A DNA stretch of 50,440 nucleotides from Bacilli bacterium (GCA_017480975.1 JAFURK010000022.1:1-50440); one strand, 5' to 3'. Positions 9,406 to 18,345 are shown, counted from the stretch's first letter. The notes: generated by a model not told the origin, from the letters alone. Program-made: numbers and translations.

Positions 9406-9424
9406 TTTTCCACAGTGTGGAAAA
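9406..9424. promoter_or_regulatory. Head-to-head DnaA-box-like palindrome
   Basis: TTTTCCACA (9406-9414), one central G, then its exact reverse complement TGTGGAAAA (9416-9424). TTTTCCACA is one base from the consensus DnaA box TTATCCACA. It may be a DnaA site, or the stem of an RNA hairpin. Confidence 0.4.
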
Positions 9425-9431
9425 AATGACA

Positions 9432-9469
9432 AATAGTAAGTATTTTATAATAATATTTACTATTTTTTT
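9432..9469 (+). terminator. Terminator-like hairpin with no gene upstream on its strand
   Basis: AATAGTAAGTATT (9432-9444) pairs with AATATTTACTATT (9452-9464), 13 pairs with one G-U, followed by five more Ts. The gene to its left is on the opposite strand, so this would terminate or attenuate a + strand transcript starting in the folD spacer. A TATAAT lies just after it at 9472-9477. Confidence 0.5.
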
Positions 9470-9508
9470 GGTATAATAAAATTATAGATAAAGTAGGAGG
9501 ATAGAAGA

Positions 9509-9826
9509 ATGAGTAGCAAGAAATTTATTATTAATGAAGATTTTAGAATGAAAGTAGTTAATTTTTTAAAGATTTATGGTTATTATAATGGACCACTTAG
9601 TGAAATAGAGGTTCAAAAGAGATATGTTAGTGGTGAATTATTACTTAGAGATATAATTAAGAGTAAGAAAGATTTTAAAGAGTTAAAAATGAGTATTAAG
9701 GTAGTATTAGAATATTGTTATGATAATCATTTTAAAGAAATAGAAGATGTAATGAATCAATTTTATAAAGTAGAATGTAAAGAAATAAAGAAGCTATATG
9801 GTAGTTTATTTGATAAATTGGGGTGA
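9509..9826 (+). CDS. Small protein of unknown function upstream of metK
   Basis: 105 residues, charged and probably all helical, with no signal peptide or membrane segment. AGTAGGAGG lies upstream and a TATAAT at 9472-9477 may drive it. Its TGA stop lies 5 bases before the metK ATG and inside the metK ribosome-binding region, so the two are almost certainly translationally coupled. I do not recognise the family. Two cysteines (in EYCYD and KVECKE) form no obvious metal site. Confidence 0.75.
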   Translation: MSSKKFIINEDFRMKVVNFLKIYGYYNGPLSEIEVQKRYVSGELLLRDIIKSKKDFKELKMSIKVVLEYCYDNHFKEIEDVMNQFYKVECKEIKKLYGSLFDKLG

Positions 9827-9831
9827 TGATA

Positions 9832-10929
9832 ATGAAGTATTTTTTTACTAGTGAAGCAGTATGTGAAGGACATCCAGATAAGGTATGTGATAAGATTAGT
9901 GACTATATTTTAGATGAGGCTTTAAGACAAGATAAATATAGTAAGATGGCGGTTGAGGCTACAATTAAGAATAATACGGTTGTTATTTATGGAGAAGCTA
10001 CGACTCGGGCTAAATTAGATTATAAAAGGTTAGTAAGGGAAGTAATAGAAGATATTGGGTATATGGAAGAATTTGATGTTATTGAACTAGTTAGTGAGCA
10101 ATCTAAAGAGATAAATAATGCGGTTTGTGGGGATGAGATAATGGCTGGAGATCAAGGGATTATGTTTGGCTATGCTTGCAAGGATACAGAAGAGTTGATG
10201 CCTTTACCGATTGTTTTGGCGAATGGCTTATGTTATAAGTTAAGTCAAATTAGAAAGAGTAAGAAAGTAGATTTTTTAAAGTCTGATGGAAAAAGTCAAG
10301 TAACAGTAGAATATGTTGATGGGAAACCTAAAAGAGTTGATACAATAGTAATGGCGATAAATCATGCTGAAAGTATATCGCAAGAGAATTTGAGAAAGTT
10401 TGCTATAGAAGAAGTTATAAGTAAAGTAATTTCAAAAGAGTATTTAGATGAGGGGACTAAAATACTTATTAATCAGAGTGGTTCTTTTATAATAGGGGGG
10501 CCTATTAGTGATAGTGGGACGACAGGTAGAAAGCTAATAAGTGATAGTTACGGTGGAATGGCTAGAATAGGTGGAGGAGCAATGTCAAGTAAAGATCCAT
10601 CTAAAGTAGATAGAAGTGGAGCTTATTATGCTAGATATGTCGCTAAAAATGTAGTCGCTAATGATTTAGCGAATATATGTGAGATACAGGTATCTTATGT
10701 TATAGGTAAGAGTAATCCATTATCTTTATTTATAGATACTAAAGGAACTAATAAAGTAGCTATGGATAAGATTTATAAATATGTAGAAGATAATTTTGAT
10801 TTTTCAGTCCAAAATATTATTGATGAATTAGATTTACTTAGACCTATTTATTATGATGTAGCTTGTTATGGTCATTTTGGACGAAAAGATTTAGATTTAA
10901 GTTGGGAAATGATTAAGAATATTAATTAA
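9832..10929 (+). CDS. metK: S-adenosylmethionine synthetase
   Basis: 365 residues, somewhat shorter than the roughly 385-400 of common homologs. It makes SAM from methionine and ATP. Motifs are EGHPDKVCDKISD (ATP/methionine site), GDQGIMFGYA, the phosphate loop GGGAMSSKDPSKVDRS, and the closing YGHFGR. The phosphate loop has Met-Ser where Phe-Ser-Gly is usual (GGGAFSGKDP). ATG 9832 is preceded by GGGGTGAT; upstream GTG 9823 and ATG 9826 would add residues before the conserved start. I saw no S-box or other SAM riboswitch upstream; regulation may act through the structured folD spacer. Confidence 0.95.
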   Translation: MKYFFTSEAVCEGHPDKVCDKISDYILDEALRQDKYSKMAVEATIKNNTVVIYGEATTRAKLDYKRLVREVIEDIGYMEEFDVIELVSEQSKEINNAVCGDEIMAGDQGIMFGYACKDTEELMPLPIVLANGLCYKLSQIRKSKKVDFLKSDGKSQVTVEYVDGKPKRVDTIVMAINHAESISQENLRKFAIEEVISKVISKEYLDEGTKILINQSGSFIIGGPISDSGTTGRKLISDSYGGMARIGGGAMSSKDPSKVDRSGAYYARYVAKNVVANDLANICEIQVSYVIGKSNPLSLFIDTKGTNKVAMDKIYKYVEDNFDFSVQNIIDELDLLRPIYYDVACYGHFGRKDLDLSWEMIKNIN

Positions 10930-11044
10930 AAGGATAAATGTAATAAGGTAAATTACTTTAATCAAACAATGAATAGTCTAGAGTAACTATTTATTATGGG
11001 GATGATTCGCGAAAATTACAAGTATTATATTTGGAGGAGTAAAA

Positions 11045-12187
11045 ATGGAAGAAGTAAAAAAAATGAATGTATTAGTATTAGGAGGAAGTGGTGCTGGAAA
11101 AAGTACACTTATAAGGTCTATTTCTGGAATAGAAGTAATAACAGGAGTTGGTGAAGGTAATACGCAAAAAATAGATGTTTATGAATCTAATACTTGGCCA
11201 ATAAGATGTATTGATACAAAAGGATTTGAATATAGTGTATTTGAACAATGGCAAACAATTCGTCAAGTAAAAAAATATACTAAAGAACAATTATCTAATA
11301 AAAAATACTCATCAGATACGGGTATTGATGCGGTTTGGTATTGTGTTGAGGGAACTGCAAGACGGACTTTTTTACATAATATTATGTTAATGAATAAAGC
11401 TATAAAAGGTTGGAAAAATATACCGGTATTTGCAGTTATTACAAAATCTTATTCAGAAATTGATATTCCAGAAAATATAGAAGCAGTGCAACAAGCATTT
11501 GCCAAATCTAGTAGTGTAAACTTGAAAAAAATAATACCTGTTGTAGCAGAAGAATATGTTATAAATGAAGAAGTTAGAGTGGCACCAAAAGGAATAGAAG
11601 AACTATGTTTACAAACTTTAGATTGCATAGATGAAGCCAAAAAGATAAATCAAGAAAATAGGGCTAGAATGGTATTAGAACAAAAGAGATTTACAGCTAA
11701 TGGTACTGTTGTAGGAGCTACTGCGTCAGCAGTTATAATTGGGGCAGTACCTGTCCCGTTTCCAGATTCCGTAATACTTATGCCACTTGAAACAGGACTT
11801 ACAAAAATTATTTTTAAAATATATGGGGTTGATTATTCGGTTGAATTAGTTACTGCAATTGTTGGTTCTACAATGATTACAACAGTAGCTAAAACAATAT
11901 TAAAGTCAATACCTATTGCAGGTGCAGTTGTTAATGGAGTTGTTGCAGGAGCTATTGTATTTGCGTTAGGTGAGTCAGTTATTGCTGCGGCAGAGGCAAT
12001 ATATACTGAAAAATTAGATCCGACAAAAATAAATGAAACAGTAGAGTTTATTAGTGAAAAAGTTAAAAATAGTGCAATAGTTGGTGCTACTATTTCTTAC
12101 TTTGAAAAAAATGCAGATGAATCACAAAATAAAAAACCAAAAGAAATTTTTGATTCTATAGTAAAATCTATAAATAAGAATAAATAA
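11045..12187 (+). CDS. GTPase with C-terminal DUF697-like hydrophobic domain
   Basis: 380 residues. The N-terminal half is a small GTPase of the Era/YeeP-like kind: G1 loop GGSGAGKST at residues 13-21, G3 DTKG at about 58-61. The G4 position reads VITKSYSEID, lacking the usual N/TKxD. The C-terminal half has alternating hydrophobic and small-residue helices (GATASAVIIGAVPVPFPDS, then IPIAGAVVNGVVAGAIVFAL), resembling DUF697/YcjF-type domains found fused to GTPases. The start has GGAGGAG five bases upstream. Codon choice leans more to ACA and ATA than the neighbours, hinting at acquisition. It stands alone between metK and a strong terminator. Partner and role are unknown. Confidence 0.8.
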   Translation: MEEVKKMNVLVLGGSGAGKSTLIRSISGIEVITGVGEGNTQKIDVYESNTWPIRCIDTKGFEYSVFEQWQTIRQVKKYTKEQLSNKKYSSDTGIDAVWYCVEGTARRTFLHNIMLMNKAIKGWKNIPVFAVITKSYSEIDIPENIEAVQQAFAKSSSVNLKKIIPVVAEEYVINEEVRVAPKGIEELCLQTLDCIDEAKKINQENRARMVLEQKRFTANGTVVGATASAVIIGAVPVPFPDSVILMPLETGLTKIIFKIYGVDYSVELVTAIVGSTMITTVAKTILKSIPIAGAVVNGVVAGAIVFALGESVIAAAEAIYTEKLDPTKINETVEFISEKVKNSAIVGATISYFEKNADESQNKKPKEIFDSIVKSINKNK

Positions 12188-12189
12188 AG

Positions 12190-12254
12190 ACTATCTAATT
12201 GGTTCTTCAATAGTTTGTTTGACTATCTTAAGAACTAATTATGGTAGTTTTTTT
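12190..12254 (+). terminator. Intrinsic terminator after the GTPase gene
   Basis: A long imperfect stem: ACTATCTAATTGGTTCTT (12190-12207) pairs, with wobbles and one bulge, with AAGAACTAATTATGGTAGT (12230-12248), followed by a T run. Confidence 0.75.
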
Positions 12255-12298
12255 GTATTGATTATATATTTATTGTCAATATTAATAATGGTGATTAT

Positions 12299-13729
12299 AT
12301 GAAAAATTATAGTATTTGGAAAGAAGGAGTAACATTACCTGAATTTAAGAAGCTTGATAAGGATATAGTAGTTGATGTATTAATTATTGGTGGAGGTATG
12401 ACGGGTATTAATACGCTCTATCAACTGAGGAACAGTTCTTTAGAAGTAGTTTTGGTTGAACAAAATAGGGTTGGTATGGGAGTAACGGTTAATAGTACTG
12501 GTAAACTGACATATTTACAAGATAGTTTGTATGAAAAGATAAAGAAAAGTTATGATGAAGAGGTAGCAGGTAAGTATTTGGCTTCTCAGAGAGAAGCAGT
12601 TGAGTTGGCGGTTGATATTATTAATAAGAATAAGATTGATTGTAATTTATTAAAGGCTCCTTCTTATGTGTATGCTAATGAGGAGGGAGAAGAAGCTAAG
12701 TTAAGGGAGTTAAAAAATTTTTTAGAAGATAATAATGTTAGGGTAATTAATGGTAATAGTGATTTGATTGAATATAAGGATATGATAGGAGTAGAGGATA
12801 CTTATTTATTTCAGCCATTAAAGTATATTAATGGGCTTATTAGTAATATAGATAAGACTAGTATTTATGAGGATACTTCAATTGTAAAGATGGAGAAAAA
12901 TGATGATGGCTATATTTGTTATACAAAGGATGAATTTGAAATAAGGGCTAAGTGGGTTGTTATCGCGTCGCATTATCCATATTTTAATTTACCTTTCTTG
13001 TTTCCAATTAAGGGGAGTTTAGAAAAGTCTTATCTTAGTGCTTCTAAGTATAAGGAAGATAATATTTCTTTGATTAAATATGATAAGCCTATTATTTCAA
13101 TTAGGAGCTATTTAGATTATATATTGTATCTTAGTAATTCGCATGATAATAATAGTGAAGTTGATGATAAGAAACATTATTCTGAGTTAAAGAAAAAGCT
13201 TAAGACTCTAGGATTAGATCCTGAATATATGTGGAGTAATATTGATATTATTACTAATGACGGACTGCCATATGTTGGTAAGATTGATGAGAGATTATTA
13301 ATTGGTACAGGTTATAATACTTGGGGAATGGCTAATGGGATATTAGCCGGTAAGATATTAGCAGATATTATTTTAGATAATGATAATAAGTATTTGGAAT
13401 TATTTAATCCGAAAAGAAATAATCTTGGTAATTTAGGTGGAGCAATATTAGATGGTGTTAAGAGTATTAGTGGCTATATAAGTGGAATAGTTACAGATAG
13501 TGAAAAGGTTAAATATGAAACATTAGATGGTAAAGAGATTGCTATATATGAAGATGAAGAAGGAGAGCATAAGGTTTATACTAAGTGTCCACATATGGGC
13601 TGTCGATTAATTTTTAATGAGACAGAATTGACTTGGGACTGTCCTTGTCATGCATCTAGATTTGATATTGATGGTAAGTGTATTAGTGGGCCATCTAATG
13701 AGGATATAATAGTAGAGGAAAATACTTAA
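12299..13729 (+). CDS. FAD-dependent oxidoreductase with C-terminal Rieske 2Fe-2S domain
   Basis: 476 residues. The dinucleotide-binding loop VLIIGGGMTGINTLY (about residues 27-41) opens a DAO-type FAD domain; GTGYNTWGMANGILAGK is the family's C-terminal FAD contact. The last 60 or so residues are a Rieske domain with CPHMGC and CPCHASRF, supplying the two Cys and two His ligands of a [2Fe-2S] cluster. This fusion matches YhfW-type proteins of bacilli, whose substrate is not established. ATG 12299 has GGTGAT upstream. It is monocistronic. Confidence 0.9.
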   Translation: MKNYSIWKEGVTLPEFKKLDKDIVVDVLIIGGGMTGINTLYQLRNSSLEVVLVEQNRVGMGVTVNSTGKLTYLQDSLYEKIKKSYDEEVAGKYLASQREAVELAVDIINKNKIDCNLLKAPSYVYANEEGEEAKLRELKNFLEDNNVRVINGNSDLIEYKDMIGVEDTYLFQPLKYINGLISNIDKTSIYEDTSIVKMEKNDDGYICYTKDEFEIRAKWVVIASHYPYFNLPFLFPIKGSLEKSYLSASKYKEDNISLIKYDKPIISIRSYLDYILYLSNSHDNNSEVDDKKHYSELKKKLKTLGLDPEYMWSNIDIITNDGLPYVGKIDERLLIGTGYNTWGMANGILAGKILADIILDNDNKYLELFNPKRNNLGNLGGAILDGVKSISGYISGIVTDSEKVKYETLDGKEIAIYEDEEGEHKVYTKCPHMGCRLIFNETELTWDCPCHASRFDIDGKCISGPSNEDIIVEENT

Positions 13730-13823
13730 AGGTATTTCTTCTTTTTATTTGGTTAATTATTGGTAAAAATTATTAAAACTGTTTTTTTTCTTGTATAATA
13801 TGATTTAGAGATGAGGTAATGTT

Positions 13824-15044
13824 ATGGATATATTAGAGTTTTTAAGAATTAAAAAAAGTAAGAAAGTAATTGAAAGGGATGAATATAATTTAGGACAAAA
13901 GATAGAGGATTTTTTAGATTGGTATTTAAATAATATAGTGGAATTTACTCATTTAACTGATTGGGCTAAGGATGAAGAAAAAAATAAGATTAGGTATTTT
14001 ATTGAAAAGATGGCAGTTTGGTATGAACTTAGATATCCTGATTATGAGATTGATAAGTTATTAAGTGGTGATTATTGGGAACAAGATGTTAATGAAGTTA
14101 TGTTTCGTAATAATGAGCTTTTGAAAGATGTAGTAGAAGATAATGAAATGTTGGAATTATTAAATTGGAATGAATTTTATAGTACTAATGCTTTTGTTAG
14201 GTCTTTGCCTGTATATGAAAGAGAATATTTGAAGAAGCCTAGGTATCCTAAGAATATGCATATAAATTATCAATCACCTGAATTTAAGTTTTCTTCATAT
14301 CGAAGTTTAAGTTTATGTATTGATAATGAGGGGAAGGTTAAAAATGATGATAGAAGATATCTTTCATTTGATACAACGTTATACATAGGTAATAATGAAT
14401 TTAATCTTGTTGGAATGCATATTAAAGATGTATTAAAATTGTTAAAAGATAATGGTTTGAAACCTTGGACTGGTTCTATTTATGAAGTTGAGACAATTAT
14501 TCAAAATTATGAGAATGATAAGTATTTTAAAGAAGAATTATTGAATTGTATATTGTATCGTATAATTTTAAGAGGAAGACAAGGATATGGGGCTAAAAGA
14601 GGATATTTGTTTGCTAAAGAGTTTGCTCTTAATTTAGATATTCCAATGATTTATGGTATGGATAATAGTATTAGGGGAATTAAAGAATTATATAATACTT
14701 ATTTGAAAGATAATGGTAATAAAGATTTGATGGGAATAGTTGATTACTTTTTAGAAGATAAGGAAAATCCAAGACAAATGATGAGGGTTGAAGATTTTGT
14801 AAAGAGTGTAAATTATTGGACTGATGAAGAACAGGAATTAGGACAAAGATTAGTTAATCTTTTGAGTATAAGAAGAGATATGTTGGATTCTAGTTTTTTA
14901 GAAAGAGAAAAGTTTAAGGAAGAGCAAGTTAGGGAATTAGCTAAAAGAGAGAAAATAGAGCAACAAAGGTTGCAAAGAAGATTAGCTAGGGTAAAAAGAA
15001 ATGAAGAGATAAGAGCAAAAAATAGGTTGAAGATGAATAAGTGA
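13824..15044 (+). CDS. Protein of unknown family with a charged coiled-coil C-terminus
   Basis: 406 residues, cytosolic, with no signal peptide or membrane segment. The first 130 residues are helical, acidic and rich in Trp and Tyr; the middle (about 150-340) looks alpha/beta with LYIGNNEFNLVGMHIKDVL; the last 60 residues are a basic coiled coil with repeated EKxxQQRLQRR-like patterns. No catalytic motif is recognisable. GATGAGGTAATG gives the ribosome binding site, and a TATAAT at 13794-13799 is the likely -10. A terminator follows, so it is a single-gene unit beside other single-gene units of accessory character. Confidence 0.75.
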   Translation: MDILEFLRIKKSKKVIERDEYNLGQKIEDFLDWYLNNIVEFTHLTDWAKDEEKNKIRYFIEKMAVWYELRYPDYEIDKLLSGDYWEQDVNEVMFRNNELLKDVVEDNEMLELLNWNEFYSTNAFVRSLPVYEREYLKKPRYPKNMHINYQSPEFKFSSYRSLSLCIDNEGKVKNDDRRYLSFDTTLYIGNNEFNLVGMHIKDVLKLLKDNGLKPWTGSIYEVETIIQNYENDKYFKEELLNCILYRIILRGRQGYGAKRGYLFAKEFALNLDIPMIYGMDNSIRGIKELYNTYLKDNGNKDLMGIVDYFLEDKENPRQMMRVEDFVKSVNYWTDEEQELGQRLVNLLSIRRDMLDSSFLEREKFKEEQVRELAKREKIEQQRLQRRLARVKRNEEIRAKNRLKMNK

Positions 15045-15051
15045 TTTTGTG

Positions 15052-15098
15052 AACTGACATTTTGGTAATAAGTGGTTGTCATTTTATGTCAGTTTTTT
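15052..15098 (+). terminator. Intrinsic terminator after the 406-residue gene
   Basis: AACTGACAT (15052-15060) pairs exactly with ATGTCAGTT (15086-15094), 25-base loop, T run to 15098. Confidence 0.8.
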
Positions 15099-15163
15099 AG
15101 TTTACAGATTTTGTTAATTAAGATAAATTTGTTAGGTTCTTGATAGTATTATTTTAGTTAATT

Positions 15164-15172
15164 TGTTATAAT
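15164..15172 (+). promoter_or_regulatory. Extended -10 promoter for the DUF2974 gene
   Basis: TGTTATAAT is an extended -10 (TG, one base, TATAAT), 25 bases before the start codon. TTGATA lies at 15140-15145 but the 21-base spacing is too long for a standard -35. Confidence 0.6.
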
Positions 15173-15197
15173 ATGGTTGAAACGGAGGAATATTTAA

Positions 15198-16301
15198 ATG
15201 AATATAAATAGTTATATTGATAAATATGGATATTATTCTTTTAATGAAGTTCCTTTTAATGAGGTGGATAATGCTGTTTTTGCCTCTTTATCATATATTG
15301 ATTTAAATGGAATAGTTTCTCCTAATAGGTATAATAAATTGACAATAAGAGAAGCGGCTGATAAGTATTTTGAGTTACATCCAACAAAAGAAAAGAATAT
15401 GTTGGCAATTAGGAATTCTGTTAAGATGTTGAGATATCTTAAGGATACTAGAAGATATGGAGATTTATATTTATATAATTATATTTATGAACCGGGAGAA
15501 GAACAACAGTTTTCAGCGCTTACAATTGAGATAAATTCGAAGTTGGTTTATGTCTCTTTTGAGGGGACAGATCATTTAGTTAGTGGTTGGAAAGAAGATT
15601 TTATGCTTAGTTATATGTTTCCTGTTCCATCACAAAGGCGTGCAATTGATTATGTTAATAAAAACTTTTTCTTTAGAAGAAAAGAAATTATTTTAGGTGG
15701 ACACTCTAAAGGTGGTAATTTAGCATTAGTTGCTGGAATGTATGCTAATTTTTGGGTAAGAGACAGGATAGTTAAAATTTATAATAATGATGGACCTGGA
15801 CTTTTAAAGGAGCAAATAGATTCTAAATATTATGATAATGTTAAGAATAAATTAGTTCATATTGTTCCTAATTATTCTATAGTTGGTTTGTTACTTAGAC
15901 ATAGAGATGATTATGTTGTAGTAAGAGCTGCTAAAAAGGGATTATGGGCTCATAATTTGCATGCATGGGTAGTTAGGGATAAGGCTTTTATGAAAGGTGA
16001 ATTAGATCCTTTTAGTAAGGCTTTAGATGAGCAACTAATTGTATGGTTAGATCGTTATAATTTAGAGGAAAGAAAGCGTTTTGTTTTTTCTTTATTTGAT
16101 ATTTTTGAAAGGGCTAATATAGATAATCTTATTGATATTATGGATAATAAGAAATTGATTTTACATTTAATATCTGAATCTAAAGATATGAGTAATGATG
16201 ATAGAAAAATGTTAAAAGATTTTATTATTATGTTATTAAATTGTTTTAAGGATGTAAAAAAGGAAGAGTTTGTTTCTTTATTTGGTAAAAGGAAAAGTTA
16301 A
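15198..16301 (+). CDS. DUF2974 (Mbeg1-like) alpha/beta hydrolase
   Basis: 367 residues. The lipase-type nucleophile elbow GGHSKGGNLAL lies near residues 170-180, with the segment KIYNNDGPGLLKE after it; both are typical of the DUF2974/Mbeg1-like family. An upstream strand, LVYVSFEGTDHLVSGWKEDF, fits the oxyanion-side strand of lipase-3-like folds. No signal peptide, so probably cytosolic. The substrate is unknown. AACGGAGG precedes ATG 15198. It has its own promoter and terminator. Confidence 0.85.
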   Translation: MNINSYIDKYGYYSFNEVPFNEVDNAVFASLSYIDLNGIVSPNRYNKLTIREAADKYFELHPTKEKNMLAIRNSVKMLRYLKDTRRYGDLYLYNYIYEPGEEQQFSALTIEINSKLVYVSFEGTDHLVSGWKEDFMLSYMFPVPSQRRAIDYVNKNFFFRRKEIILGGHSKGGNLALVAGMYANFWVRDRIVKIYNNDGPGLLKEQIDSKYYDNVKNKLVHIVPNYSIVGLLLRHRDDYVVVRAAKKGLWAHNLHAWVVRDKAFMKGELDPFSKALDEQLIVWLDRYNLEERKRFVFSLFDIFERANIDNLIDIMDNKKLILHLISESKDMSNDDRKMLKDFIIMLLNCFKDVKKEEFVSLFGKRKS

Positions 16302-16315
16302 TAATTTGTTTGAAT

Positions 16316-16353
16316 AAAAATGCTTATAGGGAAGTTATTTATAAGTATTTTTT
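16316..16353 (+). terminator. AT-rich terminator after the DUF2974 gene
   Basis: AAAAATGCTTATA (16316-16328) pairs with TATAAGTATTTTT (16340-16352), 13 pairs with one G-U, followed by T. The recurring AAGTATTTT 9-mer is its 3' arm. Confidence 0.65.
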
Positions 16354-16383
16354 GTATATGTTAATAGAAAGCAGGGATACTTG

Positions 16384-18282
16384 ATGTTGTATAAGATTAG
16401 TAATGGGGCAATTACTTTAGGTAATAAGACTATTTTAGAAGAGATTAATTTTGAGGTTAAGAATAAGGAACATGTGGCGATGGTTGGAAGGAATGGTTGT
16501 GGGAAGACAACATTACTCAGGGCTATAAATGGAGATTTAGAGTTTGAGAAGGGATTAGCTGAAGAGGATTTAGTTGTTACTAGTTTAGGGATTGATAGTA
16601 TTGGTTATATTAGACAAGATGCGATTATGGATGAAGATATTACGATGCTTGATGAAATCTTGAAGGCTTATGATAATATTTTAGAGGTGGAGAAAAGGTT
16701 AGAAAAACTAGAGAAAGAGTTGTCGATTAAGTATGATGAGAAGTTATTAAATAAGTATCAAGATTTATATTTACATTATCAAATGATTGGTGGCTATGAA
16801 TATAAGAAGGAATATGAGACTGCTATTAAGAAGTTTGGTTTTGATGATAGTGATAAAAATAAATTAATAAAAGAATTTTCTTATGGTCAAAGGACAAAGA
16901 TAGCTTTTTTGAGATTAGTGCTTAGTAAACCGGATTTGTTATTGTTAGATGAACCTACTAATCATTTGGATGTAGTGGCAATTGAGTGGTTAGAGAAGTA
17001 TTTAGAAAATTATCCTAAAATGTTAGTAGTGGTATCACATGATAGAATGTTTTTAGATACAGTTTGTAATATTACTTATGAGATTGAATATGGTAGTTTA
17101 GTTAAGTATTCAGGTAATTATTCTTATTATGAGAAACAAAAGATAATTAATTATGAAAAGAATTTACAAGATTTTGAGAGACAGCAAAAAGAGATAGAAA
17201 GACTTAGAAAAATCGCGGATAGATTTAGGTATAAGCCATCTAAGGCTAGTATGGCACTTAGCAAGTTAAAACAGATTGAAAGAATGGTTAAAATTGATAA
17301 TCCTAAAAAGGGGGATAATAGGACTTTTATGAGTAATTTTAATCCAGTAGTAGAAAGCTATCGTGATGTATTGAAGGTTAAGGAATTAAAAGTCGGCTAT
17401 GAAAAAGTGTTGGGGAGTGTTGATTTTGGTTTAGAAAGAGGAGAAAGATTAGGTATCATTGGTGAGAATGGTACGGGGAAATCAACTTTTTTGAAAACAG
17501 TAATGGGGATTATACCTAAGTTAGGTGGAAAATATACTTGGGGGAATAGAGTAGAAATTGGTTATTTTGATCAAAATGTTGAATCTCTTAATGGAGAAGA
17601 TACTGTTTTAGAGGTTATGCAAAAGGAATTTCCTTTGGTAGAGGTAGGAGAACTTCGAAATATGTTGGGGTCTTTTGAATTTTATGGTGATATGGTATTT
17701 CAGAATGTAAGTAGTTTATCAGGTGGTCAAAAAGTAAAGTTGTTACTTTGTAAAATTATGAGACATCAACCTAACGTGTTGATATTAGATGAACCTACAA
17801 ATCATTTAGATATTATAGGTAAAGAGACGATAGAAAAATTATTATTGCAATATAAAGGGACAGTTATCTTTGTATCGCATGATAGATATTTTGTTAGAAA
17901 GATTGCTACTAATTTGTTGGTCTTTGAAGGTGGTAAAGCTAATTATTATAAGGGAGATTATAATTATTATTTAAGCAAGAGAGAATCTATGGTTCAAGAA
18001 GAAATTAGCAATCAAAGTGGTAGAAGTAGCAAGGTTAAGAAAAAGTATACCAATGATTTTAAGGAAAAGTCTAAGTTAGAAAGACAAGCAGTAAAGTTAG
18101 AAAATGAAATTCAAAAGTTAGAAGAAGAAAAAGATTTATATCATAAAGAAATGCTTAAAGAGGAAGTGTATATGGATATTAATAGGGCTAGAGAAGTAGA
18201 GTTAAAGATTAAAGAGATAGAGATGTTAATTAGTAATAAGATGCAAGAATGGGAAGAAATAATAGTAAAGTTAGAAGATTAA
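16384..18282 (+). CDS. ABC-F family ATPase
   Basis: 632 residues with two ABC cassettes and no membrane domain. Cassette 1: Walker A GRNGCGKTT, signature FSYGQRTKIAFL, Walker B LLLLDEPTNHLD. Cassette 2: GENGTGKST, LSGGQKVKLLLC, VLILDEPTNHLD. The linker with YKPSKASMALSKLKQIERM (about residues 281-299) and the coiled-coil C-terminus are typical of ABC-F proteins, which bind the ribosomal E site to relieve stalled translation or protect from antibiotics. Whether this one is housekeeping (YdiF/Uup-like) or resistance-type cannot be settled here. ATG 16384 is preferred over TTG 16381; GCAGGG lies upstream. Confidence 0.92.
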   Translation: MLYKISNGAITLGNKTILEEINFEVKNKEHVAMVGRNGCGKTTLLRAINGDLEFEKGLAEEDLVVTSLGIDSIGYIRQDAIMDEDITMLDEILKAYDNILEVEKRLEKLEKELSIKYDEKLLNKYQDLYLHYQMIGGYEYKKEYETAIKKFGFDDSDKNKLIKEFSYGQRTKIAFLRLVLSKPDLLLLDEPTNHLDVVAIEWLEKYLENYPKMLVVVSHDRMFLDTVCNITYEIEYGSLVKYSGNYSYYEKQKIINYEKNLQDFERQQKEIERLRKIADRFRYKPSKASMALSKLKQIERMVKIDNPKKGDNRTFMSNFNPVVESYRDVLKVKELKVGYEKVLGSVDFGLERGERLGIIGENGTGKSTFLKTVMGIIPKLGGKYTWGNRVEIGYFDQNVESLNGEDTVLEVMQKEFPLVEVGELRNMLGSFEFYGDMVFQNVSSLSGGQKVKLLLCKIMRHQPNVLILDEPTNHLDIIGKETIEKLLLQYKGTVIFVSHDRYFVRKIATNLLVFEGGKANYYKGDYNYYLSKRESMVQEEISNQSGRSSKVKKKYTNDFKEKSKLERQAVKLENEIQKLEEEKDLYHKEMLKEEVYMDINRAREVELKIKEIEMLISNKMQEWEEIIVKLED

Positions 18283-18345
18283 TTTTTGTTAGTAATAATA
18301 TTTAATTAGATTAAATTACTTATTAAGTATTTTAGTGTAAAATTT

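Noticed and set aside
9268-9508. SAM (S-box) riboswitch for metK
   Set aside because: No S-box core or kink-turn pattern is visible; the structures present are short stems of another kind.
10985-11012. GATGATTCGCG upstream of the GTPase, recalling the start of tetrahydrofolate riboswitches
   Set aside because: Only this short string matches; there is no room or pairing for the rest of the aptamer and the gene is not folate-related.
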